Positions 59,301-64,000 of a stretch of 64,000 nucleotides of DNA are shown piece by piece (the first letter of the stretch is position 1; every line of letters begins with the position of its first letter). The notes beneath the pieces were generated by a model. That model was not told where the DNA came from. It did no database searches and saw only the letters and a list, made by a program, of their open reading frames with translations. A program made the position numbers and the translations under genes. Origin of the DNA: Microbacterium sp. XT11 (GTDB lineage Bacteria; Actinomycetota; Actinomycetes; Actinomycetales; Microbacteriaceae); contig NZ_CP013859.1 of assembly GCF_001513675.1 (NCBI RefSeq), positions 1,737,081 to 1,801,080 of the forward strand, given 5' to 3'.

Positions 59301-60575
59301 ATGACCGACCGTTACTTCAACGCCCCTCTCGCCGAGGTCGACCCCGAGATCGCCCAGGTCCTCGATCGTGAGCTGAAGCGTCAGCAGACGTTCCTCGAGA
59401 TGATCGCCTCCGAGAACTTCGTGCCCGTCTCGGTGCTGCAGTCGCAGGGCTCGGTGCTGACGAACAAGTACGCGGAGGGCTACCCCGGCCGCCGCTACTA
59501 CGGCGGCTGCGAAGAGGTCGACGTCGCCGAGGAGCTGGCGATCCAGCGCGCGAAGGACCTGTTCGGCGCCGAGTTCGCGAACGTCCAGCCGCACTCCGGC
59601 GCCTCGGCCAACGCCGCCGTGCTGCACGCGATCGCCCGCCCGGGCGACACGCTGCTCGGCCTCTCGCTCGACCAGGGCGGGCACCTCACGCACGGCATGA
59701 AGATCAACTTCTCGGGCCGCCTGTACGACATCGTCGCCTACGGCGTGAACCCCGAGACTTCGACGATCGACATGGACGAGGTGCGTCGCCTCGCGATCGA
59801 GCACAAGCCGAAGGTCATCATCGCGGGCTGGTCGGCCTACCCGCGCACGCTCGACTTCGCCGCGTTCCGCGCGATCGCCGACGAGGTGGGTGCTCTGCTC
59901 TGGGTCGACATGGCGCATTTCGCCGGTCTCGTCGCCGCAGGGCTGCACCCCAACCCGGTTCCCCACGCGCACGTCGTCTCCTCGACCGTGCACAAGACCA
60001 TCGGCGGCCCGCGCTCGGGCTTCATCCTCACCAACGACGCCGAGATCGCCAAGAAGATCAACTCCGCCGTCTTCCCCGGTCAGCAGGGCGGCCCGCTCAT
60101 GCACGTGATCGCCGCCAAGGCGACCGCGTTCAAGCTCGCAGCGACTCCGGAGTTCAAGGAGCGCCAGGAGCGCGTGCTGCGCGGCGCCGCCATCCTCGCC
60201 GATCGTCTCTCGCAGCAGGACGTGAAGGATGCCGGCATCGGCGTGCGCTCCGGCGGCACCGACGTGCACCTCGTGCTCGTCGACCTGCGCGACGCCGCGA
60301 TCGACGGCAAGCAGGCCGAAGACCTGCTGCACGAGATCCACATCACCGTGAACCGCAACGCCGTGCCGAACGACCCGCGTCCGCCGATGGTGACCTCGGG
60401 CCTGCGCATCGGCACGCCGGCGCTCGCCACGCGCGGTTTCGGCGACGCCGAGTTCACCGAGGTGGCCGACATCATCGCCCTCGCGCTGCTGCCCGGCGCC
60501 GACGTCGAGGCCCTCCGCGCGCGCGTCGACGCCCTCGCCGCCGCCTTCCCGCTCTACCCGGACCTGCAGCAGTGA
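59301..60575 (+). CDS. glyA: serine hydroxymethyltransferase
   Basis: 424 residues from ATG 59301, with GAAGGAG (59286-59292) 8 bp upstream; an earlier in-frame start would overlap the ribosome site. PLP lysine K232 in [44 protein letters not shown] and [10 protein letters not shown] are typical. Interconverts serine and glycine, loading one-carbon units on THF. Stop overlaps folD start (GTGA). Confidence 0.98.
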   Translation: MTDRYFNAPLAEVDPEIAQVLDRELKRQQTFLEMIASENFVPVSVLQSQGSVLTNKYAEGYPGRRYYGGCEEVDVAEELAIQRAKDLFGAEFANVQPHSGASANAAVLHAIARPGDTLLGLSLDQGGHLTHGMKINFSGRLYDIVAYGVNPETSTIDMDEVRRLAIEHKPKVIIAGWSAYPRTLDFAAFRAIADEVGALLWVDMAHFAGLVAAGLHPNPVPHAHVVSSTVHKTIGGPRSGFILTNDAEIAKKINSAVFPGQQGGPLMHVIAAKATAFKLAATPEFKERQERVLRGAAILADRLSQQDVKDAGIGVRSGGTDVHLVLVDLRDAAIDGKQAEDLLHEIHITVNRNAVPNDPRPPMVTSGLRIGTPALATRGFGDAEFTEVADIIALALLPGADVEALRARVDALAAAFPLYPDLQQ

Positions 60576-61450
60576 CCGCGGCGATCCTCGACGGCAAGGC
60601 CGCGGCGGCAGCCATCAAGGCCGAGCTCACCGAGCGCGTCGCCGCGTTGCGTGAGAAGGGCGTCGTTCCCGGCATCGCGACGGTTCTCGTCGGCGCCGAT
60701 CCTGCGTCGCAGCTGTACGTGGGCATGAAGCACCGTCAGTCCGAGGCGATCGGCATGAACTCGATCCAGCGTGAGCTGCCGGCCGACGCCACCCAGGCCG
60801 AGGTCGAGGCTCTGATCGACGAGCTCAACGCCGATCCCTCCTGCCACGGCTACATCGTGCAGCTGCCCCTGCCGAAGCACCTCGACACCGACGCGATCCT
60901 CGAGCGGATCGACCCGGCGAAGGACGCGGACGGACTGCATCCGACCAACCTCGGCCGGCTCGTGCTCAACGTGAACGGCCCGATCCACACGCCTCTCCCG
61001 TGCACCCCCCGAGGTGTGATCGAGCTGCTGCTGCGCAACGACTACGACCTCAAAGGCAAGCACGTGGTCGTCGTCGGACGCGGCGTGACCATCGGTCGGC
61101 CCATGGGCCTGCTCCTCACGCGGCGCGAGATCAACGCGACCGTGACCCAGGTGCACACGGGCACCCCCGACATGTCGCCGTACCTGCGTGAGGCCGACGT
61201 GATCGTCGCCGGCGCAGGGGTCAAGCACCTCATCCGTGCCGAAGACGTCAAGCCGGGTGCGGCCGTGCTCGACGTGGGCGTCACCAGGGAGACGGATGCC
61301 GAGACCGGCAAGAGCCGCGTCTACGGCGACGTGCATCCCGATGTGGCCGAGGTCGCGGGATGGATCTCGCCCAACCCCGGCGGCGTCGGCCCGATGACCG
61401 TGGCACTGCTCATGACGAACGTCGTCGAGGCGGCCGAGCGGCTGGTCTGA
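60572..61450 (+). CDS. folD: methylene-THF dehydrogenase/methenyl-THF cyclohydrolase
   Basis: 292 residues, GTG start at 60572 overlapping the glyA stop. Catalytic Y49/K53 in [31 protein letters not shown] and the NADP-binding [17 protein letters not shown]; end motif [13 protein letters not shown] [14 protein letters not shown]. Makes 10-formyl-THF, the cofactor for PurN and PurH. Controlled with glyA by the ZTP riboswitch. Two bases separate its stop from that of the converging gene. Confidence 0.98.
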   Translation: MTAAILDGKAAAAAIKAELTERVAALREKGVVPGIATVLVGADPASQLYVGMKHRQSEAIGMNSIQRELPADATQAEVEALIDELNADPSCHGYIVQLPLPKHLDTDAILERIDPAKDADGLHPTNLGRLVLNVNGPIHTPLPCTPRGVIELLLRNDYDLKGKHVVVVGRGVTIGRPMGLLLTRREINATVTQVHTGTPDMSPYLREADVIVAGAGVKHLIRAEDVKPGAAVLDVGVTRETDAETGKSRVYGDVHPDVAEVAGWISPNPGGVGPMTVALLMTNVVEAAERLV

Positions 61451-61452
61451 CC

Positions 61453-62031
61453 TCAGCCGAGCTCGTCGAACATGCGGCGCTGCTCGGCTGTGAGCCCGTC
61501 GTGCAGTTCGCGGCGACCCTCGGCGGTCGCTGCGGAATCGGCTGCAGGCGAGGAGGTCGCCGAGCGCGGCGAGGCGTCGGATGCTGCGGCGCCCCTTCTC
61601 GGCGACAACCTCGTCTGCACGGCGTCATACACGTCCGAGGCCTTCGCGCGCAGACGATCGTCGACCTGGTCGTAGATCACCCATCCGACGAGCAAGATCA
61701 GCGGAGGCAGTGCGAAGCCCGTGAATCCGCGCGCCGTGACACCGCTGAGGACCACGGTGCCGACCCAGATGACGAGCTCGACGGCGTAGACGAGCGCGTA
61801 CTGAAGGATCTTCTCGCCCACGCGGCCGCGGCCGGCTGCTGACCGGGCGGCCGACCGCCGGAACGCGGCTGTGAGCGCCGGTTTGACGAAGAGGGCTGCC
61901 GCTGTGAGCACGACGGATGCCCAGAGGGCGCTCAGCCCCACCGACACCGTGCGGAAGAGAAGGCCGATGAGCAGGAGCACGACGACGTCGAACACGTAGA
62001 GCGCGGCGAACCGGACGATGGCGTTCTTCAT
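61453..62031 (-). CDS. hypothetical membrane protein
   Basis: 192 residues from ATG 62031. Four hydrophobic segments: about 5-27, 30-50, 75-97 and 100-118, then a polar, Ala/Ser-rich cytoplasmic tail ending LTAEQRRMFDELG. I do not recognise a family of known function. The tail end resembles a small helical motif. Converges on folD with no visible terminator. Confidence 0.75.
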   Translation of the reverse strand: MKNAIVRFAALYVFDVVVLLLIGLLFRTVSVGLSALWASVVLTAAALFVKPALTAAFRRSAARSAAGRGRVGEKILQYALVYAVELVIWVGTVVLSGVTARGFTGFALPPLILLVGWVIYDQVDDRLRAKASDVYDAVQTRLSPRRGAAASDASPRSATSSPAADSAATAEGRRELHDGLTAEQRRMFDELG

Positions 62032-62090
62032 GCGACCAGAATCCCACACCGGCCGCGGAGCGGCATCATGGGCGGCGCGCATCGTCGACG

Positions 62091-62657
62091 TCAGGCGTCG
62101 CGGGGGAATGCGCGCTCCACGGCGTCGAGCACGGCCGTGTATGCGGCATCCCAGTCGGCGACGCCGGAAGCCACGCCGGCCAGCTCCAGGCTGACGGCGC
62201 CGTGCACCTGCGCCCAGACCGTCAGCGCCGCCGTCGTGACCTGGGCTTCGGGCACCCTGGCGGAGAGGGCGCGCACGAGAGGGGCCATCGCGGAGGAGGT
62301 CACCGCCGGGTCCGGCGCGCAGTCGTCGGCAGTGGCGAGTGCGCCGCCGAACATCAGGCGGTACAGCGCCGGGTTCGACGTCGCCCAGTCGCGGTAGGCG
62401 CGCCCGAGCGCGCGGAGACCGTGCGGCTCGGTGGCCGCCTGGGCTGCCCCGAACGACGCGAACGCGTGCTCGATGACCGCCGCGAGCAGGCGGGCCTTGC
62501 CGCCGAAGAGCGAGTAGATCGCGGTCGTCGAGGTCCCCGCGGCCTGGGCGACGTCGCGCAGGCTGATCCTCTCCGGGCCTTTGGCGTCGACCATCTCTGC
62601 GGTGATGCCGAGAAGCCGGTCGCGCAGGGCGGCGTCATGGGAAACGGGTCTTGCCAT
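62091..62657 (-). CDS. TetR/AcrR family transcriptional regulator (WHG-type C-terminus)
   Basis: 188 residues from ATG 62657. HTH with ERISLRDVAQAAGTSTTAIY then SLFGGKARLL (about 28-58). The C-terminal domain has VHGAVSLELAG, matching the WHG-type TetR ligand domain. Divergent from the DUF4188 gene with a palindromic operator between, so it likely represses both. Confidence 0.9.
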   Translation of the reverse strand: MARPVSHDAALRDRLLGITAEMVDAKGPERISLRDVAQAAGTSTTAIYSLFGGKARLLAAVIEHAFASFGAAQAATEPHGLRALGRAYRDWATSNPALYRLMFGGALATADDCAPDPAVTSSAMAPLVRALSARVPEAQVTTAALTVWAQVHGAVSLELAGVASGVADWDAAYTAVLDAVERAFPRDA

Positions 62658-62671
62658 GGCATCGATCGTAT

Positions 62672-62699
62672 CGTAACGTTGTTGTATAACGATGTTACG
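62672..62699. promoter_or_regulatory. TetR operator between tetR and DUF4188 gene
   Basis: CGTAACGTTGTT (62672-62683) and AACGATGTTACG (62688-62699) form an inverted repeat, 10 of 12 pairs, with a 4-bp centre. GTATAAC in the middle can serve as a -10 for the + strand gene. It is AT-rich against its surroundings. Confidence 0.7.
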
Positions 62700-62720
62700 T
62701 AACAGTGTGATGGGAGTGAG

Positions 62721-63197
62721 ATGGTTCAACAGGTCTATCCCGGCCGCTTCACGGCCACGCCGGAGGGCTCGGACGTCACGGTCTTCCTCATCGGCATGCG
62801 CGCCAACCGGTGGTGGGAGCTGGGCAAGGTGTGGTGGACGGCGAGCAGGATGCCGCCCATGCTGCGCCACCTCGCGAGGCATCCCGACGCGGGCATGCTC
62901 GGGGCGCACAACTGGTTCGGTCGCACCACGCTCCTGCTGTCGTACTGGCAGAGCCCCGAGCATCTGCAGCGGTTCGCCGCCGACCGCGACGCGCCGCACC
63001 TGCAGCCATGGCGCGACTACATGCGCCGTCTGCAGGGATCAGGGAGCGTGGGGGTCTGGCACGAGACCTACCAGGTGCCCGTGGCCGATCTCGAGGCCGT
63101 GTACGTCGACATGCCGGCCTTCGGTCTCGCCGCAGCGACGACGCACGTGCCGATCGGCCCGGGGATGAAGACGGCACGTCAACGGCTGGGTCGCTGA
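62721..63197 (+). CDS. DUF4188 domain protein (monooxygenase-like ferredoxin fold)
   Basis: 158 residues. FLIGMRANRWWELGKVWWTA, WFGRTTLLLSYWQSPEHLQRFA, GVWHETYQVP and YVDMPAFGLAAATTHVPIG are typical of the DUF4188 family, whose fold resembles small haem- or substrate-binding monooxygenases. The His in WHETY could be a ligand (inference). ATG preceded by GGGAGTGAG. Controlled by the divergent TetR. Confidence 0.82.
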   Translation: MVQQVYPGRFTATPEGSDVTVFLIGMRANRWWELGKVWWTASRMPPMLRHLARHPDAGMLGAHNWFGRTTLLLSYWQSPEHLQRFAADRDAPHLQPWRDYMRRLQGSGSVGVWHETYQVPVADLEAVYVDMPAFGLAAATTHVPIGPGMKTARQRLGR

Positions 63198-63249
63198 CGC
63201 CTGCCCGCCGCTCGTGCAGACAGGAGCGCTGAAGGCCGACGCGATCGGT

Positions 63250-63283
63250 CGCCCTCAGGCCTCAGGCCTGAGGCCTGAGGGCG
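63250..63283. terminator. 34-bp perfect palindrome, likely bidirectional terminator
   Basis: The left half CGCCCTCAGGCCTCAGG (63250-63266) mirrors exactly to 63283 with no loop. It carries the last codons and stop of the DUF6882 gene and lies 53 bp past the DUF4188 stop. Internally it repeats CCTCAGG/CCTGAGG. Confidence 0.75.
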
Positions 63284-64000
63284 CCTGCGCTGCGCCCATC
63301 GTGCTCTCGACGCCGGTGATGCGCGCGTGCTCGTCGAACCGGAACGTCATTGATCCGCTGGAGTCAGACACGACGGCACCCGTGAACGCGTCGTCGGTCC
63401 AGGTCAGCGGCCATTCGGCCAGCCGCGCCAGGTCCCACACCGAGGTGCGCGCGTCGGGAAGCGCGAGTCCCGACAGCACGCGCGGCAGGACGATCGCCGC
63501 TGCGGCGACCGTGAGAGAGGGCAGGGGAGCGTCGAGCAGGAACACGGCTCGCGTGCCACCGCCGATCGGCGCGGAATAGTACGGGGAACGCCCGGTGATC
63601 TCGACAGCCGCGCCTCCCACCGTGTGCGCCGCCGCGGCGATCCAGTCGCTGTCGCCCGACGCGCCCTCGGGGAAGGGAAGCTCACCGCTCGTGAGCTCGG
63701 AGACGCCGTTGGCCTCGCCGAAGGCGCGCAGCGGCGCCGCGACGCCCTGCCGGTCGCCGTGCGGGTGAGCCCACGCCCAGAGCAGTGAGCGGGGACCGGG
63801 CGCGATCGTGGCGACGAGGTGCGCGTGGGTGACGAGCTGTCGTGACGGATCGTCGTTCGCGCTGAAGGTGATCGTCCCCGCCGTCATGTCGGCGTCCCAC
63901 CGGTGGTCGCCCAGGGCCTCCGTCGCCGCGGCGAGCTGGTCCTGGCGGAGGGCGGTGTAGAGGGCGGCGCGGTCGGCGAGCGGCTGGAGTGCGGCGAACG
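63255..64000 (-). CDS. DUF6882 family protein (5' end outside window)
   Basis: About 248 residues visible; the frame runs off the right edge. ATIAPGPRSLLWAWAHPHGD with an upstream DHRWDAD segment, and SPYYSAPIGGGTRAVFLLD, fit the DUF6882 family, whose function is unknown. No signal peptide can be judged. Stop codon lies inside a perfect 34-bp palindrome. Confidence 0.8.
   Translation of the reverse strand, partial: FAALQPLADRAALYTALRQDQLAAATEALGDHRWDADMTAGTITFSANDDPSRQLVTHAHLVATIAPGPRSLLWAWAHPHGDRQGVAAPLRAFGEANGVSELTSGELPFPEGASGDSDWIAAAAHTVGGAAVEITGRSPYYSAPIGGGTRAVFLLDAPLPSLTVAAAAIVLPRVLSGLALPDARTSVWDLARLAEWPLTWTDDAFTGAVVSDSSGSMTFRFDEHARITGVESTMGAAQAPSGLRPEA

Overview
The window reads as chromosomal DNA of a high-GC actinomycete, most likely a Microbacterium or another Microbacteriaceae. 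The evidence is very high GC at third codon positions, frequent GTG starts, 4-bp stop/start overlaps, many apparently leaderless starts, a monomeric NADP-isocitrate dehydrogenase, and the gene order sucC-sucD ... PerM-like (DUF6350)-purN-purH, which matches a block known from Mycobacterium. No rRNA, tRNA, insertion sequence, prophage or CRISPR array is visible. It looks like ordinary chromosome rich in sugar-utilisation islands.

Left part (1-14.4 kb): tail of an unknown Cys-rich protein; SDR oxidoreductase; glutaryl-CoA-dehydrogenase-like enzyme with a TetR regulator; succinyl-CoA synthetase sucCD; a TetR/VOC divergent pair; an AzgA-type purine permease; DUF6350/PerM-like protein; purN-purH; and a DNA alkylation repair pair (Ada-AraC-AlkA fusion plus methylguanine methyltransferase).

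Xylan side-chain and xylo-oligosaccharide island (14.4-26.7 kb): xylB and xylA, a LacI regulator, a three-gene sugar ABC importer, GH3 and GH43 glycosidases and a ROK regulator. The likely route is import of oligosaccharides, hydrolysis in the cytoplasm, then xylose to xylulose to xylulose-5-phosphate. A heterodimeric ABC exporter preceded by a possible leader peptide follows (26.7-30.7 kb). The next island (31.5-39.6 kb) has GH1 beta-glucosidase, GH31 alpha-xylosidase, a second ABC importer and a LacI regulator. That enzyme pair fits xyloglucan-type oligosaccharides.

Amino-sugar and cell-wall region (39.7-62 kb): GNAT, icd, an L,D-transpeptidase, RidA, and a 1095-residue protein that joins an N-acyl-D-amino-acid deacylase-like domain to a GH20 hexosaminidase. 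A NagC-type ROK regulator, a ROK sugar kinase and nagB follow; a second GH20 gene and nagA lie 5-8 kb away. Together they give a full cytoplasmic path from GlcNAc-containing oligosaccharides to fructose-6-phosphate. In between lie a Nudix/FAD-oxidase/YrdB operon and a 748-residue ECF sigma factor fused to a zinc anti-sigma motif, membrane segments and a PGTD-repeat tail, with a duplicated 51-bp element upstream. glyA-folD is preceded by a ZTP (pfl) riboswitch. The right edge has a TetR/DUF4188 divergent pair and a partial DUF6882 gene.

The most unusual items are the deacylase-GH20 fusion, the sigma/anti-sigma/repeat fusion with its duplicated upstream element, and a palindromic motif shared by the two TCA-cycle promoters (sucC and icd).
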